This document shows, one piece after another, positions 46,161 to 55,598 of a stretch of DNA of 64,000 nt. Made by a program: the position numbers and the translations under genes. This DNA comes from Actinoplanes couchii (GTDB lineage Bacteria > Actinomycetota > Actinomycetes > Mycobacteriales > Micromonosporaceae). Below the pieces are notes generated by a model that was given only the letters and a program-made list of their open reading frames with translations, made no database searches and had not been told where the DNA came from. Numbering within the stretch: position 1 is the first letter of the stretch; each line of letters begins with the position of its first letter. The DNA lies in the NCBI RefSeq assembly GCF_016862075.1, contig NZ_BOMG01000102.1, forward strand, positions 100,501 through 164,500, given 5' to 3'.

Positions 46161-46958
46161 ATGACGACACCCGAGTGGCGACAGGCCACGATCACCTTTC
46201 CCGACCCGAGCAACGCCGAGCAGACAGCCAGGAATCATCTCGCGCCGATCATGGCCGAAGCCGAACGCTGCCAGATCATCACCACATGGTTCTACGTACG
46301 GAAAGACGCCTGGCACCTGCGGTACGCACCTTCAGCAGCCGCCGCAGACCAATACGTGACAAACGAGCTGGAACGACTCGTACGTAACCAGTACGTGCTC
46401 CGCATGGTCCCGGGCATCTACGAACCGGAAAGCCACGCCTTCGGTGGCGCCGAGGCCATGCAGGTAGCCCACCGGCTCTGGCACCACGACAGCCGCCACC
46501 TCCTCCTGGGCGAAGGCACCGTCCCCACTCGTCATCGGGAGACGTCGATCATGCTCCTCGCGGTGATGATGCGAGCCGCAGTCCTCGACTGGTACGAACA
46601 AGGCGACGTTTGGGCACGAGTCGCGGACCGCCGTGATCAGCCGCCTCGCGGTTTGGCCTCGTCGCACCTGGCCGCGGTAGAGCGGCTCCTCACCGTCGAC
46701 TCGGCCACCCTCACGTTCGCCAGCTACCCAACCCTGATCGAGGCGTACGCGTCGGCGGGACGAATCCTTCATCACCTCAAACAAGCCGGTCGGCTACACC
46801 GCGGACTTCGAGACATCCTCGCCCACCACGTGATCTTCGCGTGGAACCGGCGCAGCATCCCGGGCCTACACCAAGCAGCCCTTGCCGAAGCCGCCAAGAC
46901 CGTCGTCTTCGGCCCCGACCCCACGCCCGCCGTTCCTATACCGTGCAGCGCGTCATGA
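46161..46958 (+). CDS. Thiopeptide-type bacteriocin biosynthesis domain protein
   Basis: A 265-aa stand-alone homologue of the LanB elimination domain: ITTWFYVRKDAWHLRYAPSAA, MVPGIYEPESHAFGGAEAMQVAHRLWHHDS. It starts 14 bp after the LanC stop, and its stop overlaps the next gene (ATGA). Since LanB already has an elimination domain, this second copy may serve particular residues, assemble with LanB, or act in a different step, as in thiopeptide split systems. Confidence 0.9.
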   Translation: MTTPEWRQATITFPDPSNAEQTARNHLAPIMAEAERCQIITTWFYVRKDAWHLRYAPSAAAADQYVTNELERLVRNQYVLRMVPGIYEPESHAFGGAEAMQVAHRLWHHDSRHLLLGEGTVPTRHRETSIMLLAVMMRAAVLDWYEQGDVWARVADRRDQPPRGLASSHLAAVERLLTVDSATLTFASYPTLIEAYASAGRILHHLKQAGRLHRGLRDILAHHVIFAWNRRSIPGLHQAALAEAAKTVVFGPDPTPAVPIPCSAS

Positions 46959-48040
46959 CCCCGGAAGTCGCCCGCCGGTTTCCACTCATCGCCCGGACCC
47001 GGCCGCCGTGCACACCCTTGGACCAACGCGTAGCCGATCTTGACGACCGTGCGGAGCATGCTCGAGAACTCTGCGACGTGGCAGCAGCGACCGCCGTGTT
47101 CAACCTCGCCGCCCTCCTGGCATCCGATTGCGGTATACCCGACCTGGCGCGAACCTGGTGCCACCGGTTGGCCGCCAGCGCGCTCGATCACGACAGTGAG
47201 CCGAAGCACGCGCTCGAACCCATAGTCAACCTCGCCCGCCTCCACATCCGGGCAGGCGACGGCCTCTCCGCCTGGAAGCTGCTGGAAGACCTATTCCGAG
47301 CCGTCGATTCGCGCACCGACATCACGATCGACGGCATCACCATCCCCATAGCCCGGCTGACCGAGACGCCCACGGCGTACACCGAGACACGTCAGTGGCT
47401 CTGGACGGTCCTGCTGGGCACCGGAGCTCACGCTCTGGCCGCTGCCGGCCGATGGGACGAAGCCAGCGAGCGCCTCCGCCAGTACAGGGGGATCGGCGTT
47501 CGAATGCTGGACGGCAGACAAGTCGCGGTCATCGCCCACGTCCTGGCAGGCCGCAGCCACAAGGCCCGCGCCATGCTCGCCGCGACCCAACCCGGCGAAC
47601 CGTGGGAAAACGCCGTCACCGCCTGTCTGGCCCTCCACGTGCCCGCCGCCGGACCGGTGAACGTGACAGCCACCGCGCTGAACACATTCCAGAAACTCGG
47701 TTACGCCGAAGCAGGGCTCACCGTACTGCACACCAGGCTCGGGCTCAGCATCATCGATGCTCTCGATCGCCGGGATGCCGCCCGGAATCGGATCGTGGTG
47801 CGCCTGATCCACCGGGCAGCCCGCGACGGCTACGCAGCCCGGGAACTCCTGGCCCACCCTCACTGCCTCGACGACGCTCCTGCCGGACAGATACGCCAAC
47901 TATCCGACCTGATGTCCGCCTGCGGGCTCGCACGCGGAAGCATCTCCACAACCCATATGACGTCGCTCGACAAGGCACTAGCCATCGCAGAACGGGTCAT
48001 CGCGGCTCACGGACGACGGTTGCCACCGGTCCCGGTGTAG
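46955..48040 (+). CDS. Unrecognised helical protein of the lanthipeptide cluster
   Basis: A 361-aa protein coupled by ATGA to the preceding RiPP enzyme. It is Ala/Leu/Arg-rich and helical throughout (AAATAVFNLAALLASDCGIPDLARTWCHRLA, LARLHIRAGDGLSAWKLLEDLF, LHTRLGLSIIDALD), resembling a TPR-like solenoid. There are no catalytic motifs, signal or membrane segments. Proteins of this kind occur in actinomycete RiPP clusters as possible scaffolds or regulators; this function is inference. Confidence 0.75.
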   Translation: MTPEVARRFPLIARTRPPCTPLDQRVADLDDRAEHARELCDVAAATAVFNLAALLASDCGIPDLARTWCHRLAASALDHDSEPKHALEPIVNLARLHIRAGDGLSAWKLLEDLFRAVDSRTDITIDGITIPIARLTETPTAYTETRQWLWTVLLGTGAHALAAAGRWDEASERLRQYRGIGVRMLDGRQVAVIAHVLAGRSHKARAMLAATQPGEPWENAVTACLALHVPAAGPVNVTATALNTFQKLGYAEAGLTVLHTRLGLSIIDALDRRDAARNRIVVRLIHRAARDGYAARELLAHPHCLDDAPAGQIRQLSDLMSACGLARGSISTTHMTSLDKALAIAERVIAAHGRRLPPVPV

Positions 48041-48110
48041 TCCGTCAACCCACTCGACAACGCAAACGCGACTCGACCGTATCGGTCCCGGCGACTCCCG
48101 AGGAGAAACA

Positions 48111-49016
48111 ATGGTGCTCGAAATGCTGCTGGACTCGCGTACCGCTGAGGAGTTCATGCACGCCTGGCCGGACAAACCCCAAGTGCTTCCTCTCCCGGCT
48201 GGCGGGCAGACACTGACCCACAGCATCAACGCCAACACAATCCTCCGGATCCTCGACACCGGTTGCTATCCGCCAGTCGAGGTGAACGTCATCAAGAACG
48301 ACCAGACCCGTCACCCACGCATGTTCACCACTAACGACCGGCTCGACCCCGTGAAGCTGAGAAGGTGGCGCGACCGCGGCGACACTGTTCAACTGCGGCA
48401 CCTCGAACGCTGGATTCCGGCGATGGCCGCCCTGACCCGATCGATCCAGACCCAGACCGGCTGCACCAACTATGTATCCGCCTTCGTCACGCCAGCCGGC
48501 CAGCAAGGGCTCCAACATCACTGGGATCCGTATCTCAGCATCGTCATCCAACTCGCGGGCACCAAGACGTGGGACATCTGGAAGCCGAAGGTCATCGACC
48601 CCACCCGAGCCCACCTCACCGCCGTCCAGACCTGGCAGGACCACTGGATCGAGGAGTGGACCGCCAATGGACCCGATTTGTCCTTCGATCTCGTCTCACA
48701 CGAGGTCCTTGTCCTGCCGAGAGGCTGGGTCCATAACCCGTACAACTCGGGAGCAGACGAGAGTGTCCACATTACAGTTGTCATCAAAGAGCGAACACCA
48801 TTCTGGATCACCGAAAAACTGACAGCCACTGTCATCAACGATCAGGCGTTCCGTCGGTCGATATCCGCAGCTGACCTGGCGTCAAGGACTCTGGCTGACT
48901 GCGTTGACCGCACGCGCGAGAGGCTTGTCCAGCATCTGAACGACCTCGACTCCAACGACTTCGCCCACCTCCTAAGGACCTTCGCCGTGACGGAAGTTGA
49001 CCAAGACATCGTTTAG
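48111..49016 (+). CDS. JmjC/cupin-like 2-oxoglutarate-Fe(II) oxygenase
   Basis: A 301-aa protein with GAGGAGA upstream. The iron-binding triad is His137-x-Asp139 (HHWDPYLSIVIQLAGTKTWDIW) and His208 (VLPRGWVHNPYNS), the arrangement of ROXA/MINA-type (cupin_4) ribosomal oxygenases; the C-terminus is helical. It is the last gene in the direction of the lanthipeptide operon, 70 bp after the unknown protein gene. It may beta-hydroxylate a residue of the precursor; alternatively it hydroxylates a ribosomal protein. Confidence 0.85.
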   Translation: MVLEMLLDSRTAEEFMHAWPDKPQVLPLPAGGQTLTHSINANTILRILDTGCYPPVEVNVIKNDQTRHPRMFTTNDRLDPVKLRRWRDRGDTVQLRHLERWIPAMAALTRSIQTQTGCTNYVSAFVTPAGQQGLQHHWDPYLSIVIQLAGTKTWDIWKPKVIDPTRAHLTAVQTWQDHWIEEWTANGPDLSFDLVSHEVLVLPRGWVHNPYNSGADESVHITVVIKERTPFWITEKLTATVINDQAFRRSISAADLASRTLADCVDRTRERLVQHLNDLDSNDFAHLLRTFAVTEVDQDIV

Positions 49017-49382
49017 GCCACCGTGGGAGCGTTACGTCGAGAAGTATCTCCTGGCCCGGACGTGGCGGCGTCCGCTGAAGCTGGATGATGGCCGGAAATC
49101 GGAAGAATGTTGTCGGACCCTTCTGCCAGGCTGATCAGGTGGACCTTGGAGATCGTCAGTGGCCCGGTGCGAGCTGGGCACAGCCCGCCGTGCTTGTCCC
49201 TGCTCAAGGGGTCCGGGAGGTCCCTTTGTCATGGCGCTCCGGCCTGACCTGATGCGCGTAACTGGGGAGCCACAGCTCGTTGCGGTATTCGACACGAATG
49301 CCATCGCAACGGCTTGCTGCATGGAGGCAGCCTCGGGTCATCAGTCGCTGGCTACCCGGCTTGTACGCACGGGCCGGGTGCC
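49017..49382. other. Gene-free stretch after the lanthipeptide cluster
   Basis: About 366 bp with no credible coding frame on either strand and no strong hairpin. It adjoins the decayed nnr gene and may be part of the same degraded segment. Confidence 0.5.
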
Positions 49383-50345
49383 CTACTTCATCGCGGAGCA
49401 CGTGCCCGGCGAGATGGATGAGCACCTGGACCGGGGCGTCAGCAGGACTGTCTCCGCCGGTGCGGCCCGCGAGCCTTCCACGTGTGCCAGACACGGGCTT
49501 CGAGGGCGCCGGCATTGACGACACAGGGGAGGCCGGATGCCAGTGCGGTCTCGATGGCATCGTCCTGGACCGGGTCGTCTTCGACGCCCGAGCCGAGTAA
49601 CCAGGCCTGCACCCGGCCGATACCCGGGACCGCCTCCGGGGCGGGCAGTAAGCACCTGCGTCGTCACCTTCTCGGCACCGATATATCGGACGACACCGAC
49701 GCCAGCCCAGATCGCGCCCGCGACGGCGAGAACCGCTGCGCCGGGGTACGTGGCCGAGCCCGCGACGACCCCGAGGACACCGCGGAGGTATTTGTGGGCA
49801 ACCTGTGGCAGTACCGGCCAACGGAGAGCGGCGCCCTGATCGGTGAGCCGAAGTACTTCAGGTTCACCGTCAACCGCGGCCTGAGTGCCGACGTCGGCGA
49901 GGACGACCCGGCCGACGGCATGCGTTGCGGGTGGCAGGAGGAGGCAGGGGTGGACCATGCCGAAAGCAACCGTCACATCCGCCGTTAAGTGAGGCCCGGA
50001 TGTCTCGCCTGTCCGAGGATCGACTCCGGTCGGAAAATCTGCCGCAACGACGATCGTTTCCGGCGGTATCGCCTCGACCATACGCAGCGCGTAGTTCTGC
50101 AGTCCGGGTTGCCCACTCAGTCCGGCGATTCCGTCGATCAGCAGGTCAGCGGCCTCGAGAATGCCGGCGACTAGGCGGTGAGCCCAGTGACCCATCCCGT
50201 AGGGGACGTTCAGGCCAGAGTTGGAAGCCCCGATGGGATGCTGCTGGAGTCGTGTGACAGTCTTCCCCAACCCACGGCGTGGACACGATGCACGACTGTG
50301 TGCGGGGACTACGTTGGGCCGGACGTAGGATTCATCTACCATCAC
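49383..50345 (-). pseudogene. nnr: Remnant of nnr (NAD(P)H-hydrate epimerase/dehydratase)
   Basis: The frame keeps clear pieces of the bifunctional enzyme that repairs hydrated NAD(P)H: ADLLIDGIAGLSG, VVAADFPTGVDPRTGETSGPHLTADVTVAFG, and HKYLRGVLGVVAGSATYPGAAVLAVAGAI. Just after LTARP the frame shifts by one extra C in the CCCC run at 49638-49641; the other frame then reads PEAVPGIGRVQAWLLGSGVE and VVNAGAL. It shifts back before PAETVLLTP (near 49,480) and then diverges. Most of the epimerase N-terminus and the dehydratase C-terminus are missing. It is a pseudogene. Confidence 0.8.
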
Positions 50346-50371
50346 GCGCAGATTGCGCGAAGGAGAAAAGC

Positions 50372-52546
50372 ATGGCCCCCACTACGAAGGAAGCGCAGCG
50401 CGCTGAGCTACATAGGGCGATCTGGCGTATTGCGACCGACCTGCGCGGTTCCGTCGATGGCTGGGACTTCAAGAGCTATGTTCTCGGAATCCTGTTCTAT
50501 CGTTTCATATCTGAAAATTTGACTGCCTACATCGACGAAGGCGAACATCGAGCGGGAAACCCGAAATTCGACTACTCCGCTCTTGGTGATGAGGAAGCCG
50601 AACTCGGCCGCAAAGAGACAGTTGCCGAAAAAGGGTTCTACATTCTTCCCAGCGAGCTATTCGTCAATGTCCGAAAGAGTGCAGCTAGCGACAAAGATCT
50701 CAACGAAACGCTCGAAAACGTCTTTCGTGACATCGAGGGCTCAGCGCTGGGCACCGACTCCGAAGACGCCCTAAAAGATCTGTTCGCCGACCTCGATGTT
50801 AACTCGCCGAAGCTTGGCCCCACGGTCGCAAAGCGAAATGACAAGCTCGTCAAGCTGCTGTACGCAATCGGCGATCTTAACCTGGGAAGCTTCTCCAACC
50901 ATACGATCGATGCTTTCGGCGACGCTTACGAATACCTGATGACGATGTATGCGTCAAGTGCGGGGAAGTCGGGTGGCGAGTTCTTCACGCCACAGGAAGT
51001 AAGCGAGCTACTGGCGCGGATTACTGTAGTAGGAAAAAAATCAGTAAATAAAGTTTATGATCCTGCTTGTGGTTCAGGCTCTCTCCTCCTGAAGTTCGCG
51101 AAGGTACTAGGCAAAGAAAATGTGCGACAGGGCTTCTACGGGCAGGAAATCAACCTGACCACGTATAACCTAGCCCGAATCAATATGTTCCTTCATGACA
51201 TCAACTACGAGAAATTCAGTATTGCGCATGGGGACACCCTGGTGGATCCAGCCCATTGGGACGAAGAGCCGTTCGAGGCGATTGTCTCTAATCCCCCGTA
51301 CTCAATCAGATGGGAAGGCGACAGTAACGCGCTCCTTATCAACGATCCACGATTTGCTCCGGCGGGTGTCCTAGCACCTAAGAGCAAGGCTGATCTAGCA
51401 TTTACAATGCATATGCTTAGCTGGTTGGCGGCTGACGGCACCGCTGCCATCGTCGAGTTCCCCGGCGTGCTGTACCGCGGGGGCGCAGAGCAAAAAATCC
51501 GAAGCTACTTGGTGGACAACAATTACATCGACGCAGTAATTCAGCTGCCGCCAGATTTATTCTTCGGCGTTACAATCGCAACCTGCGTAATTGTTCTGAA
51601 AAAATCAAAGCGTGATAACTCAATTCTATTCGTCGATGCCTCCGCTGAATTCGCGCGGGCCGGCAATAAAAACAAACTCCTGCCCCAGCACCTAGAAAAG
51701 ATCCTCGGTGCCTACGTCGCACGCGAGGACATCGACCACTTCGCTCGGTTGGTGCCGAACAAGGAGGTTGCTGAAAACAGCTACATAATCTCTGTTACTT
51801 CTTTCGTCGAGCCCGAAAACACCCGAGTGACCGTCGAAATCGACACACTGAACTCGGATGTCCAAGACATCGTGGAACAGCAGCTACAGCTGCGTGCCAA
51901 AATCGACGAGATCATTACCGACCTGGAAGCGGAAGACGCTCTGTTTTCAGGGGCTCAACAGCTGCCAATGGGAACTATCGGCAGCTTCATTCGTGGCCGT
52001 CGGTTCACCAAGAATGACGTAGTCGAAGACGGAATCCCAAGTATCCACTACGGCGAAATCTACACCCATTATGGAATCGCTGCGGCCGAGACGCTCTCCC
52101 ACGTACGCAATGAGCTTGCTCCGCAATTGCGCTATGCGAAGCCCGGCGACGTGGTGATCGCTGCGGTAGGGGAGACAGTCGAGGACGTTGGAAAGGCGGT
52201 AGCCTGGTTAGGTGCAACGGACGTGGCCATTCACGACGATTGTTTCGTTTTTAGGTCCAACAGACTGAACCCAAAGTTTGTTGCTTACTACTTCCGAACT
52301 GAAGCGTTCAACGCTGAAAAAGCTAAGCACGTCGCCCGCGCGAAGGTGAAGCGTCTCTCTAGCGCTGGGCTCGCTAAGATCTCCATCCCTGTGCCGTCAC
52401 CAGCGGAGCAGGACCGGATTGTGGACAGGCTCGATAGGCTTGAAATGCTGACGAGTGAACTTTCGGCTGCCTTGCAAACCGAACAAATCGCCCGTCGCAA
52501 TCAGTACCAACATTACCGCGATCGTATGCTGACCTTCAGGGAGTAG
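50372..52546 (+). CDS. hsdM: Type I restriction-modification HsdM fused to a half HsdS
   Basis: A 724-aa protein with AAGGAG upstream. Residues 1-500 are HsdM: N-terminal helical domain (AIWRIATDLRGSVDGWDFKSYVLG), GGEFFTPQEVSELL, SAM motif DPACGSGSLLLKF (near 230), and the N6-adenine catalytic NPPY (near 306-309). From about 540, after a coiled coil (DIVEQQLQLRAKIDEIITDLE), is one HsdS-type target recognition domain (MGTIGSFIRGRRFTKNDVVEDGIPSIHYGEIYT... IPVPSPAEQDRIVDRLDRLE). A normal HsdS has two; one TRD implies dimerisation and a palindromic bipartite site (inference). GC is lower than the surroundings, with rare AT-rich codons, a sign of transfer. HsdR follows. Confidence 0.93.
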   Translation: MAPTTKEAQRAELHRAIWRIATDLRGSVDGWDFKSYVLGILFYRFISENLTAYIDEGEHRAGNPKFDYSALGDEEAELGRKETVAEKGFYILPSELFVNVRKSAASDKDLNETLENVFRDIEGSALGTDSEDALKDLFADLDVNSPKLGPTVAKRNDKLVKLLYAIGDLNLGSFSNHTIDAFGDAYEYLMTMYASSAGKSGGEFFTPQEVSELLARITVVGKKSVNKVYDPACGSGSLLLKFAKVLGKENVRQGFYGQEINLTTYNLARINMFLHDINYEKFSIAHGDTLVDPAHWDEEPFEAIVSNPPYSIRWEGDSNALLINDPRFAPAGVLAPKSKADLAFTMHMLSWLAADGTAAIVEFPGVLYRGGAEQKIRSYLVDNNYIDAVIQLPPDLFFGVTIATCVIVLKKSKRDNSILFVDASAEFARAGNKNKLLPQHLEKILGAYVAREDIDHFARLVPNKEVAENSYIISVTSFVEPENTRVTVEIDTLNSDVQDIVEQQLQLRAKIDEIITDLEAEDALFSGAQQLPMGTIGSFIRGRRFTKNDVVEDGIPSIHYGEIYTHYGIAAAETLSHVRNELAPQLRYAKPGDVVIAAVGETVEDVGKAVAWLGATDVAIHDDCFVFRSNRLNPKFVAYYFRTEAFNAEKAKHVARAKVKRLSSAGLAKISIPVPSPAEQDRIVDRLDRLEMLTSELSAALQTEQIARRNQYQHYRDRMLTFRE

Positions 52547-52550
52547 CCAA

Positions 52551-55500
52551 GTGACTGGCCTGCCGGTGTCCAACTACGAGACCATCACAGTGAGCGCGGA
52601 GAGTACGGTCATCGCCGAATTTGTCCCAGAAATTTCAGCGGCCACGGCCTACCAATCCGAAGCAGCACTTGAACAGGACTTCATCAAGCTTCTGCGATCT
52701 CAAAACTACGAATATCTCCCAGTAAAGGCCGAGGCCGATCTGATTGCAAATCTGCGAGGGCAGATCGAAGCCCTAAATGGCATTGCATTCAATGACGGTG
52801 AGTGGAGCCGGTTCTTTAATGAGAACATCGCCGGCGCCAATGAGGGAATCGTCGAGAAGACTGTACGAATCCAGGATAATTACGTGCAGTCTTTTCGACG
52901 CGATGACGGTAGGACCAAGAACATCGCGCTAATCGACAAGCAGAATGTTCACAACAATCGTCTACAGATTGTCAATCAGTACGAAATCGACAAGGGCGAA
53001 GGCGGAGCGAGGCGTGCAAATCGGTACGATGTGACAATCCTGGTCAACGGTTTGCCGATGGTCCACGTCGAACTCAAGCGTCGCGGTGTCGACATCCGTG
53101 AGGCGTTCAATCAGATAGATCGTTACCAGCGGGACAGCTTCTGGGCCGCGTCTGGCCTCTTTGAGTATGTTCAGCTGTTCGTAATCAGTAACGGAACGCT
53201 TACCAAGTATTACAGCAATACAACGCGCAATCAGCACTTAACAGATGCCGCTGGGCGTAGGCGAGCCAAAAAAACATCCAACTCTTATGAATTTACGTCT
53301 TGGTGGGCGGATGCAGCCAACAAGCCGATCCAAGACCTTGCCTCGTTCACGCAGACGTTCTTTGCTCGACACACCATACTCAATATTCTTACGAAGTATT
53401 GTGTGCTAACAGCTGACCAGATGTTACTAGTCTTGCGTCCGTATCAGATTGTTGCGGCGGAAAGGATCTTGAGTCGTATCGAGATTTCGACTAACTACAG
53501 GCAACTGGGAGGAACGACTTCTGGCGGCTATATCTGGCATACTACAGGATCCGGAAAGACACTCACGAGCTTCAAGGCTGCCCAGCTTGCAAGCCGCTTG
53601 TCGAGCGTAGAGAAGGTCCTTTTCGTAGTCGACCGCAAAGACCTCGACTATCAGACAATGCGCGAGTATGACCGATTCGAGCGTGGTGCCGCTAACTCGA
53701 ATACCTCTACGGCGGTACTAAAACGCCAGCTAGAGGATCCAGACGCGCGAATCATCATCACCACTATTCAAAAACTCTCAAAATTCATCGCCGCAAACAG
53801 AGGCCATGCCATCTACGGTGGCCATGTCGTCGTCATCTTTGATGAGTGCCACCGGTCGCAATTCGGTGAGATGCATACCGCAATTACGAAGTCATTCAAA
53901 CGATACAATTTGTTTGGATTCACTGGCACGCCGATTTTCTCTGACAATGCCGCCCGCGGCGGCAATCCAAGACTTAAGACTACTGAGCAGGCCTTCGGGG
54001 AAAAGCTGCATGCCTATACGATTATCGATGCAATCAATGACAAAAATGTGCTGCCCTTCCGCGTAGACTACGTTAATACGATGAAGGTGGCGCCGGCGAT
54101 AGCTGACAAACCGGTAGCAGCGATTGACACTGAGCGAGCGTTGCTCGCGCCGGAACGCCTTCGTCAAATCGCGAGTTACGTACTTGAGCACTTCGATCAG
54201 AAGACTAAGCGAAGCGCGTACTATGCGCTGGGCGAACGTCGAGTGCGCGGCTTTAACGCACTATTTGCTACCGCCTCCATTGAGGCTGCTAAACTGTACT
54301 ACACAATCTTTAAGAGTCAGCAAGAACTTCTCCCTGCTGAGCGCCGAATCAAGATTGGCGTAATATTTTCCTACGCTGCCAACGAAGCTGTCGTCGAAGA
54401 CCTATTCGACGACGAGGATTTTGAGGCTAGTAGCCTTGACCGGTCTTCGCGTGACTTTCTTGAAGCCGCCATCCGTGACTACAATGCCATGTTCGAGACG
54501 AATTTTGATACTTCAGCTGACAACTTCCAGAATTACTACAAGGATCTTTCTCTGCGTATCAAGAAGCGTGAAATTGACCTCGTCATTGTCGTGAATATGT
54601 TCCTGACCGGCTTTGATGCGACCACTCTCAACACGCTCTTCGTCGACAAGAATCTGCGTAGTCACGGACTGCTTCAGGCATACTCGCGAACCAATCGAAT
54701 TCTTAACTCAATCAAAGTCTACGGCAACATCGTTAGCTTCCGCGATCTTAAGAATGAAACCGACGACGCGATCGCGCTTTTCGGAAACAGAGAGGCTCGA
54801 GGGAGGGTCCTGCTAAAGCCTTACAGTGATTATCGCGATGTATACGCCGAGAAGGTTTCTGAGTTACTCACTCGGTATCCGCTGGGTAGGCCGATCGTGG
54901 GGGAGTCTGCGCAAAAACAGTTTATCGTCCTGCTCGGCCAGATCCTCCGTCTTCTAAATATTTTAACCGCCTTCGACGAATTCGTCGGGCACGAGATCCT
55001 TACCGAACGTCAGCGCCAAGATTACCTGAGCATTTACTTGGACCTCTACGCTGAATATCGCCGGGAAAGGAATTCGGAGAAGGAGCAAATTGTTGAAGAT
55101 GTAGTTTTTGAGATCGAGTTGATCAGGCAAGTGGAGATAAATATCGACTACATCCTGATGCTTGTTCAAAAGCGTCGCGAGGCACGGGGCGATGGAGAGG
55201 ACCTGGAGATTCGAGCCAACATTTCACGTTCCATCGATGCCAGTCCGAGCCTGCGCAACAAAAAAGACCTGATTGTGGCTTTCGTCGAATCCGTATCTGC
55301 ATCTGGGGATGTCGATGAGGAGTGGCGGGACTATGTGAGTGCTCGACGCGAGGCTGAGCTTGAAGAAATCATCCAGTCTGAAGGCCTTCGGCAAGAGCAA
55401 ACTCGCGTGTTTATGGCAGCTGCGTTCCGCGCTGGCCGCATCCCAACCGCTGGCACCGCAATCACGACAGTGCTTCCGGCTGTGTCCCGTTTTTCGCCAG

Positions 55501-55598
55501 ACGGCGGCCATGGAGATAAGAAGCAGCGCGTTCTAGCTAAGCTCAGTACATTCTTCGAGCGCTTCGCTCAGCTAACGGTCCCAGAGGTGGAAGAATAG
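52551..55598 (+). CDS. hsdR: Type I restriction enzyme HsdR
   Basis: A 1,015-aa translocase-nuclease. The PD-(D/E)xK nuclease is near the N-terminus (NRYDVTILVNGLPMVHVELKRRG, Glu174 and Lys176). Superfamily 2 helicase motifs follow: TTGSGKT (331-337), FDECHRSQFG (431-434 DECH), GFTGTPIF, and NMFLTGFDATTLNTLFVDKNL, with a C-terminal helical domain that docks on HsdM/S. GTG 52551 lies 4 bp after the M-S stop. Codon use is AT-richer than the host, as for hsdM. Confidence 0.95.
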   Translation: MTGLPVSNYETITVSAESTVIAEFVPEISAATAYQSEAALEQDFIKLLRSQNYEYLPVKAEADLIANLRGQIEALNGIAFNDGEWSRFFNENIAGANEGIVEKTVRIQDNYVQSFRRDDGRTKNIALIDKQNVHNNRLQIVNQYEIDKGEGGARRANRYDVTILVNGLPMVHVELKRRGVDIREAFNQIDRYQRDSFWAASGLFEYVQLFVISNGTLTKYYSNTTRNQHLTDAAGRRRAKKTSNSYEFTSWWADAANKPIQDLASFTQTFFARHTILNILTKYCVLTADQMLLVLRPYQIVAAERILSRIEISTNYRQLGGTTSGGYIWHTTGSGKTLTSFKAAQLASRLSSVEKVLFVVDRKDLDYQTMREYDRFERGAANSNTSTAVLKRQLEDPDARIIITTIQKLSKFIAANRGHAIYGGHVVVIFDECHRSQFGEMHTAITKSFKRYNLFGFTGTPIFSDNAARGGNPRLKTTEQAFGEKLHAYTIIDAINDKNVLPFRVDYVNTMKVAPAIADKPVAAIDTERALLAPERLRQIASYVLEHFDQKTKRSAYYALGERRVRGFNALFATASIEAAKLYYTIFKSQQELLPAERRIKIGVIFSYAANEAVVEDLFDDEDFEASSLDRSSRDFLEAAIRDYNAMFETNFDTSADNFQNYYKDLSLRIKKREIDLVIVVNMFLTGFDATTLNTLFVDKNLRSHGLLQAYSRTNRILNSIKVYGNIVSFRDLKNETDDAIALFGNREARGRVLLKPYSDYRDVYAEKVSELLTRYPLGRPIVGESAQKQFIVLLGQILRLLNILTAFDEFVGHEILTERQRQDYLSIYLDLYAEYRRERNSEKEQIVEDVVFEIELIRQVEINIDYILMLVQKRREARGDGEDLEIRANISRSIDASPSLRNKKDLIVAFVESVSASGDVDEEWRDYVSARREAELEEIIQSEGLRQEQTRVFMAAAFRAGRIPTAGTAITTVLPAVSRFSPDGGHGDKKQRVLAKLSTFFERFAQLTVPEVEE

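Noticed and set aside
49159..49518. A plus-strand frame resembling a PIN/TA-like start (VAVFDTNAIATACC)
   Set aside because: The motif is short, the rest is low complexity, and it lies in a degraded segment with nnr remnants on the other strand.
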